A stretch of DNA of 64,000 nt, taken from the NCBI RefSeq assembly GCF_008727865.1, contig NZ_VTWU01000004.1:372001-436000 (forward strand), given 5' to 3'. Below, piece after piece: positions 25,163 to 33,427 of this stretch. The stretch is from Hymenobacter busanensis (GTDB lineage: Bacteria > Bacteroidota > Bacteroidia > Cytophagales > Hymenobacteraceae). The stretch's first letter is position 1; every line of letters begins with the position of its first letter. Under the pieces are notes generated by a model, which saw nothing but the letters and a program-made list of their open reading frames with translations, had not been told where the DNA came from and did not search any database. Position numbers and translations under genes: made by a program.

Positions 25163-26956
25163 ATGAATACCGTTCAACTGCTTGCCCGCTTGTCGAGGTA
25201 CGTATTTCGCTACGCCGGCCAGCTCGTTTTTCTGATTATCATCGGCCTCCTCGGGGTCGTGTTTGAGGTGCTCAAGCCGCTGCCCATCAAGCTCGTCATC
25301 GACAACGTGCTGGGCAGCCAGCCGGTGCCGGCCCTGCTCACCCGCCTGACGGGGCCCGCGGCTTTCGTGCACGACAAAAGCCAGCTGCTGCTGGCGTTGG
25401 TTGTCTTCACGGGCGTCGTTACCATTGGCGGGGCGGTATTCTCGGCGGCCGTGGTGCGCCTGACGGTGGCGCTGGGCCGCAAGCTGGTGTACGACCTGTC
25501 GCTGGAGCTGTACCGCAAGCTGCAGCAAATGTCCCTCACGTTCTACGCCCAAAACAAGCTCGGTGACCTGCTCACGCGCATCACCGGCGACGTGTTTGTG
25601 GTGTACTTCGTGGTGGCCCAGATCATCGTACCGGCCATCATTTCGGTGGTGTGCATGGGCGCCATGCTCTACGTGATGGTACAGCTGGATCTGGTGCTGG
25701 CCCTCATTGCCATATCGGTGGTGCCGCTGCTGATTCTGGCCCTGGCGCTGTTTTTTAAGCCCATGGACCAAACCACGGCCGCGCAGTTTGCCCGGCAGGG
25801 CGAACTGTCGGCCTTCGTGCAGCAAAGCCTGACGGGCATCAAAACCATCCAGAGTTTTGCCCGCGAGCAGCTCATGTTTCAGAAGCTGGAGCAGCAGGCC
25901 GCCGATTTCGGCAACGCCTTCCAGAAAGCCACCGTGGTGGGCACCACCTACAACCAGCTGACAGCCCTGATAACCGGGCTGGCGGCGGCGGCGCTGCTGG
26001 GTGTGGGGGCCTACCGCGGCTTGCAGGGCCACCTCACCGCCGGCGACCTGTTCATCTTCATCGGCTACGTGAGTGCGCTCTACGCGCCCGTCAACGCCCT
26101 GTCGACGGCGGTGGGCGCGGCCATTGCGGTGGTGTCGCGCAGCCGGCGGGTATTCGAGATTCTCGACTCCGAGGACGTGGTGCCGGAAGTGCCCGGCGCC
26201 GTGGCCCTCGACGCCAGCGGCCTCATCACCTTTCACGACGTGAGCTTCGGCTACGCCACCAGCAGCGGCCCGCCGCGCGAGGTGCTGCAGGGCATCAGCT
26301 TTCAGGTGCTGCCGGGGCAGGTTATTGCCATTGTAGGGCCCACGGGCGCCGGCAAAACCTCCATTATTTCGCTGCTGCTGCGGTTTTACGACCCCTGGCG
26401 CGGCCACATTTCCCTCGACGGCCTCGACCTGCGCGAGCTGCAGCTGCAGTCGTTGCGCGAAAACATGTCGCTGGTGCTGCAGGAGCCGCTGCTGTTCCCC
26501 ATTTCCATCCTCGACAACATCCGTTTCGGCAACCCCGAGGCCACGATGGAGGAAGTGGTGGAAGCGGCCCAGGCCGCGCAGGCCCACGACTTCATCCGGA
26601 AGCTGCCCGACGGCTACGATACCGTGGTGGGCGAGCTGAGCGCCACGCTGTCGGGCGGCGAAAAGCAGCGCATTGCCATTGCGCGGGCCTTCCTCAAAAA
26701 AGCGCCCATCCTGATTCTGGACGAGCCCACTTCGGCCCTCGACAGCCTCACCGAAGCCCGCATTTTCAAGGCCCTCGACCGGTTTGCCCAGCGCAAAACC
26801 GTGTTCATCATCTCGCACAAGTTCTCGACCATCCGCCACGCCGACCAGATTGTCATCATCAAAGACGGGCAGGTGGCCGAGCACGGCACCCACCAGGACT
26901 TGCTGGCCCGCGGCGAAGTGTACGCCGACCTGTACAAGCACCAGCACATTTCCTGA
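25163..26956 (+). CDS. ABC transporter, fused permease and ATPase (exporter type)
   Basis: A 597-residue half-transporter of the MsbA/exporter class: six membrane helices in about residues 15-310 and an ATPase domain after 340. The ATPase has Walker A GPTGAGKT, the signature LSGGEKQRIAIARAF, Walker B ILILDEPTSALD and the switch histidine in FIISHKFST. It probably works as a homodimer in the inner membrane. It follows the hydrolase-glycosyltransferase fusion by 87 bp and precedes an acetyltransferase, so its cargo is likely the glycan made by that fusion, comparable in layout to glucan exporters; that is inference. The start at 25163 is the first ATG. Confidence 0.9.
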   Translation: MNTVQLLARLSRYVFRYAGQLVFLIIIGLLGVVFEVLKPLPIKLVIDNVLGSQPVPALLTRLTGPAAFVHDKSQLLLALVVFTGVVTIGGAVFSAAVVRLTVALGRKLVYDLSLELYRKLQQMSLTFYAQNKLGDLLTRITGDVFVVYFVVAQIIVPAIISVVCMGAMLYVMVQLDLVLALIAISVVPLLILALALFFKPMDQTTAAQFARQGELSAFVQQSLTGIKTIQSFAREQLMFQKLEQQAADFGNAFQKATVVGTTYNQLTALITGLAAAALLGVGAYRGLQGHLTAGDLFIFIGYVSALYAPVNALSTAVGAAIAVVSRSRRVFEILDSEDVVPEVPGAVALDASGLITFHDVSFGYATSSGPPREVLQGISFQVLPGQVIAIVGPTGAGKTSIISLLLRFYDPWRGHISLDGLDLRELQLQSLRENMSLVLQEPLLFPISILDNIRFGNPEATMEEVVEAAQAAQAHDFIRKLPDGYDTVVGELSATLSGGEKQRIAIARAFLKKAPILILDEPTSALDSLTEARIFKALDRFAQRKTVFIISHKFSTIRHADQIVIIKDGQVAEHGTHQDLLARGEVYADLYKHQHIS

Positions 26957-27015
26957 CGGCCCTCGGCCCGGCAACGGTGCCGGCATTTTCGTTTCATCCC
27001 CTTTTTCGCGCTGCT

Positions 27016-28002
27016 ATGGCTATTACCTACCGAATGAACACCGATGCCGACGAAGCTGCGCTGGTGGATTTGTGGACCCGCCACTCCGATTGGGGCAGCC
27101 TCACCGTCGACGAATGGGAGCATAAGTTTCTGCGCACGCCCGGCGGCCCGGCCACTTTTGTGCTGGCCGTGGAAGACGACACCCAGGAAATTGTGGCCCA
27201 GACCGCCTACGTGCCGTACCCCATCGTCGCCAACGGCCACGAAATAACCGCATTCCGGCCCTTTGGCATTATCGTCAACGAGAGCTTCCGCAGCAAATCG
27301 GGCTTTTTGCGCATGCAGCAGATGGTCATCAAGATGTACACGATGGCCGCCGACCAATTCGCCAGCCAGGGCGTGGATTTGCTGTTTATGATGCCCGACC
27401 CGCGCTGGTCGCGCATTGTGAAAATGATGCCCTTTTTCCAGACGACCACGTTTCCGCTCTGGAGCCACCCGCTGCCGCTGAGCCAGCCGGAGCCGCTGCC
27501 CAGCGGCTACGCGGTGGCACCCATCGAGCCCGGCGACGCCCGCATCGACGAGTTGTGGCAGCAGGCAGCCGGGCTGTACCGGTGCATGGTGACCCGCGAC
27601 ACGCGCACGCTGCCCTGGAAAATCAGCCACGGGGCCTACCAACTGTTCGGCGTGAGCCACCAGGGCCAGCTAGTCGGGTTTTTTGCCTCCATTGCGAAGC
27701 GAAAAGACAACCAGTGGCTGCTAACCGATATGGTAACGGCCGACAACCACGCCGCCCTGCAGGCCACGCTGCGCGCCGCGTGCCTGGTTGTCCAGGAGCA
27801 GTACGAGCGGTTGCCGGAAGAAGACCGAGTGGCCTACCGCAAGATTGCCGTGCTCAGCACGCCGCCCATGGAGCCGGTGTTGCAGCAGCTGGGTTTCCAG
27901 CGCGACAAATACGATTTCCTGCTGGTGGTGCACGCCCTCAACAAGAAGCTCACGAAGGAGCAAGTGTCGCCGGCGCAGTGGTACGTTAGCGCCAACGACT
28001 AA
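27016..28002 (+). CDS. GNAT family N-acetyltransferase
   Basis: A 328-residue protein with an N-terminal GNAT-like domain beginning ITYRMNTDADEAALVDLW and continuing through the strand AFRPFGIIVNESFRSKSG, which corresponds to the acetyl-CoA-binding region, and QFASQGVDLLFMMPDPR. The C-terminal half may be a second, degenerate GNAT-like module. It lies 59 bp after the exporter in the same direction and ends at a strong terminator, so it is the last gene of the glycan unit. It might acylate the exported sugar or a lipid, but no substrate can be read. The start at 27016 follows the family N-terminus. Confidence 0.75.
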   Translation: MAITYRMNTDADEAALVDLWTRHSDWGSLTVDEWEHKFLRTPGGPATFVLAVEDDTQEIVAQTAYVPYPIVANGHEITAFRPFGIIVNESFRSKSGFLRMQQMVIKMYTMAADQFASQGVDLLFMMPDPRWSRIVKMMPFFQTTTFPLWSHPLPLSQPEPLPSGYAVAPIEPGDARIDELWQQAAGLYRCMVTRDTRTLPWKISHGAYQLFGVSHQGQLVGFFASIAKRKDNQWLLTDMVTADNHAALQATLRAACLVVQEQYERLPEEDRVAYRKIAVLSTPPMEPVLQQLGFQRDKYDFLLVVHALNKKLTKEQVSPAQWYVSAND

Positions 28003-28092
28003 GCAGACGACGGTTTTGCGGTTGGCTTTTAGGTTCAGAGTAGGGTAGGCAGGCTCCTGGTACAACCCTGCCCCAGGGCAGAGCGTTGAACG

Positions 28093-28126
28093 AAAGAGCC
28101 CCGGGCTGCGTCCGGGGCTCTTTCTT
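28093..28126 (+). terminator. Intrinsic terminator of the glycan operon
   Basis: A perfect 12-bp stem AAAGAGCCCCGG / CCGGGGCTCTTT with a 7-nt loop, ending in a T-rich tail. Confidence 0.88.
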
Positions 28127-28152
28127 CTGTTGATTCCTTCCCGCTTCCGCGT

Positions 28153-28566
28153 ATGCAAGCCCAACACTCCCTCGAAACGGTGCTCGACACCCTGCAGAAA
28201 AAGCTGTCCTTCTTCCAAAACCTGGTGCTGGTAGCCGCCGCCGACCGCCGCCTCGACAAGCAGGAAGGCGACTTTCTGCTGGAAATCGGCAACCGCCTCG
28301 GCCTCACCTCCGCCCAGGTGCGCCCCATAGCCGACAACCTGAGCGTGCTCAGCTTTGTGGTGGCGTCGGATGGGCTGCAGCGCACCCTGGAGCTGCAAAC
28401 CCTGGTGCAAATGATGCTGCAGGACGGCCAGATTGACCCGCGCGAGTACGGCCTGTGCCTGGAATACGCCAACCGCATCGGCTACAGCAAAGACATTCTC
28501 GACGACATGGTGTCGCAGCTTTCGGGCGGGCAGCCCCTGAAAGGCATGCCGCCGACGGTGAGCTAA
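28153..28566 (+). CDS. TerB-like helical protein, function unknown
   Basis: A 137-residue soluble, all-helical protein. Two acidic helix-loop segments, AAADRRLDKQEGDFLLEIG and LQDGQIDPREYGLCLEYA, resemble the two metal-binding-like halves of TerB (tellurite resistance B) domains, in which a D-G-x-(I/L)-xxxE pattern recurs. The match is only by pattern, so the family assignment is tentative. It begins 27 bp after the terminator of the glycan operon and is followed convergently by a phosphatase gene. No signal peptide or membrane helix is seen. Confidence 0.55.
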   Translation: MQAQHSLETVLDTLQKKLSFFQNLVLVAAADRRLDKQEGDFLLEIGNRLGLTSAQVRPIADNLSVLSFVVASDGLQRTLELQTLVQMMLQDGQIDPREYGLCLEYANRIGYSKDILDDMVSQLSGGQPLKGMPPTVS

Positions 28567-28589
28567 CCACCGCCCTACGCCACCGAAAA

Positions 28590-29267
28590 TTAGCGGCCCT
28601 TCACGCCGGGGTAGAGCCCGGGCACCGGGTCGCTCTGCACAAACGCTTTGGTGCGCACGTTCAGCAGGGTCAGGCGGCCGCCGTAGCCGGCGCCTTGGTC
28701 GAGGTTCCACACGTTGTGGCGCTGGCAGGGCACCGGGCTGGCGGGCCAGGTGGGCGTGTGGCCGATGAAGCATTCGGCGTAAGCCGTGGCCGTCTGGTGG
28801 CCGCGCCACAGCTCCCGCGTCCAAATCAGGTTGTAGGGGTCTTGCGCGGCAATGGGCTGGGAGGGCTCGTAGCCGGCGTGCACGTAGAGGCGGCCGTCGT
28901 CCTCGAAATAAGGTCGCTGCTGACCGAAAAAGTCGCGTAGATGCCACCGGCGCTGCTCGGGCGGCACTTGCTGGTAGGCCGCGAACGTGGCCCGGCCGCC
29001 TTGCTGGTACCAGTTGGGGTTCACGTCCTCCAGCGGTAGTTCAGTAGCCAGCCATTCGGCGGCCCACCAGTCGTGGTTGCCTTGCAGCCAGATGCTGTTC
29101 GGAATGCCCAGCAGCCGCTCCACGCAGGCCGGCGTGTCGGGCCAGCCGTCGGCTACATCGCCGAGGTGAATGAGGCGGTCGGTGCCGGGGCGGAAGGGGC
29201 TGCGCGCCAGCACCTGCTCCAGGGCGCGGGCGGCCCCGTGAATGTCGCCGAGGACGTAGGTTTCCAT
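28590..29267 (-). CDS. Metallophosphoesterase (Ser/Thr phosphatase-like)
   Basis: A 225-residue cytoplasmic calcineurin-like phosphoesterase. The metal-binding blocks occur in order: GDIHG near residue 7, GDVADGWPD near 36, GNHDWW near 62, HAGYEPS near 135 and GHTP near 174. This layout resembles the small bacterial PPP-type phosphatases related to PrpA/PrpB and ApaH, which act on phosphoproteins or dinucleotide polyphosphates. The start at 29267 is chosen because the family begins with a short strand directly before GDIHG. The substrate is not known. Confidence 0.9.
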   Translation of the reverse strand: METYVLGDIHGAARALEQVLARSPFRPGTDRLIHLGDVADGWPDTPACVERLLGIPNSIWLQGNHDWWAAEWLATELPLEDVNPNWYQQGGRATFAAYQQVPPEQRRWHLRDFFGQQRPYFEDDGRLYVHAGYEPSQPIAAQDPYNLIWTRELWRGHQTATAYAECFIGHTPTWPASPVPCQRHNVWNLDQGAGYGGRLTLLNVRTKAFVQSDPVPGLYPGVKGR

Positions 29268-29352
29268 AGGTATTATACGGCCGCCTTGTTTTGCGTCCCG
29301 GTTTCGGAGCAAGGCAGCCACTTAGCCGGGCGGTTGCGGATCTGGCCGCCAG

Positions 29353-29853
29353 TTACGTCCGCAGCCACCGCGTCATGCGCGGAAAGCTGTCCGCGGTGGT
29401 CAGGCCCATCCACGCCAGTAGGGGCAAGCCGAGGTAGTGGCCGCGCTCGTAGTTTTCGATGAGCCACGCGCTTTGGCCCTTGTAGCCATCGGGGTGAAAC
29501 ACCACCTCGGGCGGCAGTTGCAGGGCTTGGCTAGCGGCAAAGCTCCAAGCCAGCACCGCCAGCTCCTCGCCTTCTTTTTCCGGATGGCCGGCCGTGATGT
29601 TGCCGCCCAGCCGCGGGCGGTCGGCGGCGGGTGTCACGGCTATGTGGCCGGCTTCGTGCAGGATGTCGCCGGGGTGCAGCAAGCGGCTGCGGTCGATTAC
29701 CAGCTGGCCCGCGTCGATGAGCAGACCCGGCAGAAAAGTGGCGGTGCCGGCAAGCGACGCCTCGCGCACTTCCACCCCGATGGCGCGCACAAACGTCAGC
29801 AGCGTATTAATTGGCGCAGCGGGTATAGCAGCTTCGGCGGCAGGAGAAAACAT
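29353..29853 (-). CDS. HEAGH-motif protein (putative zinc metalloprotein)
   Basis: A 166-residue protein with the zincin-type motif HEAGH in DILHEAGHIAV near residue 67, embedded in a segment LLHPGDILHEAGHIAVTP. Motifs of the HExxH kind usually bind zinc in peptidases, including the ImmA/IrrE type; a third ligand could be the Glu/His-rich segment GHPEKEGEE downstream. There is no signal peptide. The rest shows no recognised domain, and the C-terminus is Trp- and Tyr-rich. The function is unknown. It lies 85 bp upstream of the phosphatase gene in the same direction. Confidence 0.6.
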   Translation of the reverse strand: MFSPAAEAAIPAAPINTLLTFVRAIGVEVREASLAGTATFLPGLLIDAGQLVIDRSRLLHPGDILHEAGHIAVTPAADRPRLGGNITAGHPEKEGEELAVLAWSFAASQALQLPPEVVFHPDGYKGQSAWLIENYERGHYLGLPLLAWMGLTTADSFPRMTRWLRT

Positions 29854-29943
29854 AGCAAACGGCACAAAAGGAAAATAGGGCAGAGTCTTTACGAGGGCAG
29901 AACCGGCCCGCAAACGTAACGGACGGCCACCATTGGCCTTCGG

Positions 29944-30612
29944 CTACCCTGCCTTCGCCAGCGCCACGATGTCGGGCACTTCCAGCACGCGCTTGGGATA
30001 GCCGCGCCGCACCACGTTAATCATGGCCAGGGCCTGTTCGCGCAGTGTGGACACGTAGCGCGGCAGCACGCGGCGCAGCGCCGGGTAGAGCCAGGTAATG
30101 GCCGGGTACCAGCGCGGCACGTTGTGCAGGCCCGGTGTGGGGTGCATGTAGCCCGGCCGGAACATGTAGGCCCCGCCGCCGAAAGGCAGGCGCAACAGCT
30201 CGTTTTCGGTGCGGCCTTTCACGCGGGCCCACATCGAGCGGCCCTGCGCGGTACTGTCAGTGCCGACGCCCGATACGTAGCAGAACGTGAGGTCGGGGTT
30301 CTGGCGCAGCAGCGTCTCGGCCACGTGCAGCGTCAGGTCGTGGGTCACGCGGGTGTAGTCTGCCTCGCTCATGCCCACCGACGAGGTGCCGAGGCAGAAA
30401 AAGCAGGCGTTGTAGCCCGTCAGCTGGCTTTCGATGGGAGAGAGGTTGTAGAAATCGGCGTGCAGTAGCTCGCGCAGCTTGGGGTGCCGCACGCCAGTGG
30501 GCTTGCGCGTGAGTACCAGTACCTGCTCCACGTCGGGGTGAGCGAGGCATTCGTGCAGCACGCCTTCGCCCACCATGCCGGTGGCGCCCGTGATGATGGC
30601 TCTGATTTTCAT
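29944..30612 (-). CDS. NAD(P)-binding oxidoreductase of the HTATIP2-like SDR group
   Basis: A 222-residue protein with an N-terminal Rossmann motif ITGATGMVGEGV (residues about 7-18), followed by VLVLTRKPTGVRHPKL and the CFFCLGTSSVGMSEADY segment characteristic of atypical short-chain dehydrogenases related to HTATIP2. YVSGVGTD and RTENELL (Tyr and Lys/Glu region) are in place near residues 120-150. Members bind NADPH; a physiological substrate is generally not known. The start at 30612 is the first ATG before the Rossmann motif. It is divergent from the methyltransferase gene. Confidence 0.82.
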   Translation of the reverse strand: MKIRAIITGATGMVGEGVLHECLAHPDVEQVLVLTRKPTGVRHPKLRELLHADFYNLSPIESQLTGYNACFFCLGTSSVGMSEADYTRVTHDLTLHVAETLLRQNPDLTFCYVSGVGTDSTAQGRSMWARVKGRTENELLRLPFGGGAYMFRPGYMHPTPGLHNVPRWYPAITWLYPALRRVLPRYVSTLREQALAMINVVRRGYPKRVLEVPDIVALAKAG

Positions 30613-30711
30613 AGGGGGATGCAGTGAGGTTTCCGCGGCAGACGCGCTGCCGGCCAACTTACCTTAATTTGCCTCCGCCGGGCCGCTGAGCCAGGCCCGG
30701 CCCAATACCCC

Positions 30712-31350
30712 ATGAACATCCAGCAAGCCTACAACGCGTGGTCGGAGAGCTACGACGCCGTCGTCAACAAAACGCGCGACCTGGAAGCCCGTGCCATCCG
30801 GGCCCTGGTGCCGGCTGGCCCCTACGCCGAGGTGATTGAGCTGGGCTGCGGCACCGGCAAAAACACCGTGTGGCTGGCTGCGCAGGCCGGGCACCTGACG
30901 GCCGTGGATTTTTCGGCCGACATGATGGCGCAGGCCCGGCAAAAACTGCCGCTGCCGCACATCACCTTTCAGCAGGCCGATGTGACGCAGCCCTGGGCCT
31001 TTGCCGACCCCGGCGCTGTCGACCTGGTCACGTGCAGCCTCATCCTGGAGCACATTCCCGACCTCGACGTGGTATTTGCCCAGGCCAGCCGCGCCCTTCG
31101 GCCCGGCGGCTTGTTCTACATCGGCGAGCTGCACCCCTTCAAGCAGTACCAAGGCAGCAAAGCCCGCTTCGATACCGCCGCGGGCCACACGTTTGAGTTG
31201 CAGTGCTACGTGCACCACCTCTCCGACTACACGGAAAGCGCTCGGCAGCACGGCTTCGGAGTCGCCCGCCTGCAGGAGTGGTTCGACGAAGACGACCGCA
31301 CCGGCCCGCCGCGCATTGTGGCGCTGCTGTTGGAAAAACAAACGGCGTAA
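30712..31350 (+). CDS. Class I SAM-dependent methyltransferase
   Basis: A 212-residue cytoplasmic methyltransferase. Motif I is VIELGCGTGKNT near residue 42, followed by the acidic motif II in LTAVDFSADMM near 62, and motif IV in VDLVTCSLILEHIPDL near 104. The post-motif segment LRPGGLFYIGELHPF is also standard. Such proteins may methylate small molecules or quinones; the acceptor is not apparent. It is transcribed away from the SDR gene and converges with a lipoprotein gene after 15 bp. Confidence 0.9.
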   Translation: MNIQQAYNAWSESYDAVVNKTRDLEARAIRALVPAGPYAEVIELGCGTGKNTVWLAAQAGHLTAVDFSADMMAQARQKLPLPHITFQQADVTQPWAFADPGAVDLVTCSLILEHIPDLDVVFAQASRALRPGGLFYIGELHPFKQYQGSKARFDTAAGHTFELQCYVHHLSDYTESARQHGFGVARLQEWFDEDDRTGPPRIVALLLEKQTA

Positions 31351-31365
31351 GCCGGCGCCGCTCGG

Positions 31366-32121
31366 TTATTTCTGTTTGGTGAGCGGCAACTGGTTGTGCT
31401 GCACCACCAGGGTGTCGCCCACGTTCAGGCGGCTCAGTGTGGTTTCGTTCACGATGTTGAAGGCGTTGCGGTACCCGATGCTGCAGCTCTGCCCGTTGGT
31501 GCCCGACACGAAAATGTAGGAAAGCAGGGCCATGCGGGCTTGCGCCCCGTTCAGCTCCAACACGTACAGCGGGTGGTATTCCAGCCGTTCGGCGTAGCCG
31601 GTGGAGCCGGGCAGCGGCGACCAGGAATACGTAGGCGTCAAGCCCAGAACTTCTTTGGTAAACAGGCGGCAGCGGTCGGCAAACAGCGGCATGAAATCCG
31701 ACTGCGCTACGTTGTCGGCCAGTACCAGGTGCTCGGCCGATTGGGCGGCCGCGTACACGCCCGAGTAGGTAGTGTTGGCAGCGGTGGTGAGCTTCAGCGA
31801 CCCTTGAATGGGCGTGTTGGCCGGCCGGGGGGTGGTAAACGTCAGGTCGACGGCCGCAAAGGGGGCTACCGGCCCCGGCGAGCCGTACAGCAGGCCGCCG
31901 TACCAGCGTTGGCTGAAGCGCTGAATCAGCTGCACGTCTTTCACCTCGCCCTGACGGGTGTACATGCGCACAGGGCCGGCCACGAAGTCGGCGGCCGTAG
32001 CCGAGTACGTGCCCGAAGCATCAAAAGAGGGTTTCTGTTCTTCTTCCTTGGGGTCGTTGGTGCAGGCGGCCAGGGTGCCAAGGGCTAGGAAAGCGGCTGT
32101 AGCGGTGCGAATAAGAAACAT
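31366..32121 (-). CDS. Putative lipoprotein, function unknown
   Basis: A 251-residue protein with a lipoprotein signal (ALGTLAACTND, cysteine near residue 19), then an Asp/Glu/Lys-rich spacer and a mostly beta-sheet C-terminal region. No known family is recognised. The start at 32121 is supported by the signal peptide and by a perfect TATCTTTG element at 32151-32158. A longer upstream open frame in the same phase lacks signal features and overlaps the next gene, so it was not used. Confidence 0.65.
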   Translation of the reverse strand: MFLIRTATAAFLALGTLAACTNDPKEEEQKPSFDASGTYSATAADFVAGPVRMYTRQGEVKDVQLIQRFSQRWYGGLLYGSPGPVAPFAAVDLTFTTPRPANTPIQGSLKLTTAANTTYSGVYAAAQSAEHLVLADNVAQSDFMPLFADRCRLFTKEVLGLTPTYSWSPLPGSTGYAERLEYHPLYVLELNGAQARMALLSYIFVSGTNGQSCSIGYRNAFNIVNETTLSRLNVGDTLVVQHNQLPLTKQK

Positions 32122-32150
32122 GTAGGGGTGGGGTGAGTGAATAGTGTTTT

Positions 32151-32158
32151 CAAAGATA
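32151..32158 (-). promoter_or_regulatory. -7 promoter element TATCTTTG
   Basis: A perfect TAnnTTTG on the minus strand, 29 nt upstream of the lipoprotein start. Confidence 0.65.
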
Positions 32159-32198
32159 CTGCGCGGGTATACTGCTCCGCAAATGGTGGCCGGGCCGG

Positions 32199-33056
32199 CT
32201 ACAACAGCCGCAACCGGCAATAGGTAGCGGGGTGGTCCGACACGTTTTCGCTGCGCGGAATAATGCCGACTTCGCGGGTGCTGAACCGCCCGGCGGAAAG
32301 GTAAATGCGGTCGATGGCGCCCCGATTGATGGGCGTGGGAGCCAGTACGTCGGTGTAGTCGGCGGGCGGCAGCTCGGGCACGGCGGTTTGGTTGAAGTCG
32401 CCCAGGATGAGCTGGGTGTCGCCGGCCCGCTCGCGGAAATAGGCTGCGGCCGTGCGCGCGGCCGGCTCCGAGGGCTGGAAGTGCAGCGAATACACCCGCA
32501 CCCGGCGCGGGCCCACCCGCAGCTCGGCCGACAAGATGCTGCGCCGCTGCCACACGCTCACGTACTCGTTTTCGCGGTTGTCGATGCCCTCGATGGGAAA
32601 GCGCGTGAGAATGGCGTTGCCCCACTCGCCGCGGGCGGGCTTCACGCCGGGCGGCTCGTTGTGGCCGTGCGCGCCAAAAGCGTAGTTCATGCGCAGACGG
32701 GCGGCCAGCTGTTCCAGCAGGTCTTTGGTATCCACGTTGGAGCGGTTGCGCGGCACTTCCTGCAAGCAAATGATGTCGGGGTGCACGCGGCTTAGCACCC
32801 GGGCCAGGCTGTCGAGGTGAGCGGCCGAGCCGCCGCGCTGCGCGGCATCCCAGGGGTCCTGCCCGTTGCGAAACCCCAGCTGAATGTTGTAGGTCACGCA
32901 GGTGAGCAGGCTGTCGGGCTGGGCGCCGGGTACAGCGTTCAGGTAGTAGGCGGTGCGGGTTTTGTAATCGGGAAACAGCTTTTTGCAGCCGCCCAGCGTC
33001 AGAATCGAGGCCAGCGCCAGCGTCAGCAGCAACAGAACAGACGGGCGGTACGGCAT
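32199..33056 (-). CDS. Endonuclease/exonuclease/phosphatase (EEP) family lipoprotein
   Basis: A 285-residue exported protein with a lipobox (LTLGGCKK). The mature part has the EEP fold pattern: TYNIQLG near residue 48, ICLQEVPRNR near 90 (metal-binding Glu), GNAILTRFPI near 142, the HFQPS histidine near 185, LILGDFNQT near 210, AIDRIYLS near 240 and SDHPATY near the end. Members include DNase I-like nucleases and inositol or sphingolipid phosphatases; exported lipoprotein forms are common in Bacteroidota. The precise substrate is not inferable. Confidence 0.87.
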   Translation of the reverse strand: MPYRPSVLLLLTLALASILTLGGCKKLFPDYKTRTAYYLNAVPGAQPDSLLTCVTYNIQLGFRNGQDPWDAAQRGGSAAHLDSLARVLSRVHPDIICLQEVPRNRSNVDTKDLLEQLAARLRMNYAFGAHGHNEPPGVKPARGEWGNAILTRFPIEGIDNRENEYVSVWQRRSILSAELRVGPRRVRVYSLHFQPSEPAARTAAAYFRERAGDTQLILGDFNQTAVPELPPADYTDVLAPTPINRGAIDRIYLSAGRFSTREVGIIPRSENVSDHPATYCRLRLL

Positions 33057-33108
33057 GGAATAGGCCAAGAGAAGAGGGCTAACGTCGGGGCACTTCAGGC
33101 AGCGGCAT

Positions 33109-33402
33109 TTAGCCCACCACGTTGAAGGCAATGAGCATGGCCGTGAGAAAGATGAAGACCAGGCCGATGAGAAACACGCCGTCGGCCACGCGCTCATAGG
33201 CCGCGCTGCGGGGCGTGGAGTCGCGCATGGAGAGGAACGAAAGGATGCTGCTGCTGATGAAAAACAGCGCCGCCACGGCCGTCAGCTCGTCGATGAAGGT
33301 GGCCGTGGAGCGGTTGGTCACGCGCAACGAGGTGAGGACGATAAAGCACAGCCCCAGCAGGTTCGACGAGGTATTGAGAATGTGCGGGGCTTTGTTTTTC
33401 AC
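33109..33402 (-). CDS. Small integral membrane protein, function unknown
   Basis: A 97-residue protein with three predicted membrane helices: about residues 12-28 (LLGLCFIVLTSLRV), 40-60 (AVAALFFISSSILSFLS) and 73-96 (GVFLIGLVFIFLTAMLIAF). It starts at GTG (33402) in this reading; the upstream frame overlaps the cation transporter. It is 25 bp downstream of the cation diffusion facilitator gene in the same direction, so the two are probably co-transcribed. No family was recognised. Confidence 0.6.
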   Translation of the reverse strand: MKNKAPHILNTSSNLLGLCFIVLTSLRVTNRSTATFIDELTAVAALFFISSSILSFLSMRDSTPRSAAYERVADGVFLIGLVFIFLTAMLIAFNVVG

Positions 33403-33427
33403 GGCGGCAAGGGGCGCTGGTGGCCCG

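Noticed and set aside
22439-26986. A minus-strand open frame of 1515 codons opposite the hydrolase-glycosyltransferase fusion and exporter genes
   Set aside because: Its translation is rich in His, Gln, Val and Arg without domains. It mirrors high-GC coding genes on the plus strand, which leave long antisense frames.
29268-29280. TATAAT-like word just before the phosphatase start
   Set aside because: Bacteroidota promoters use TAnnTTTG rather than TATAAT, and there is no matching -35 element, so this is probably chance.
31366-32769. Extended reading of the 31366 lipoprotein up to 32769
   Set aside because: The extension overlaps the EEP-family gene in another frame and has low-complexity Arg-rich sequence; the shorter start gives a good lipoprotein signal and a nearby promoter.
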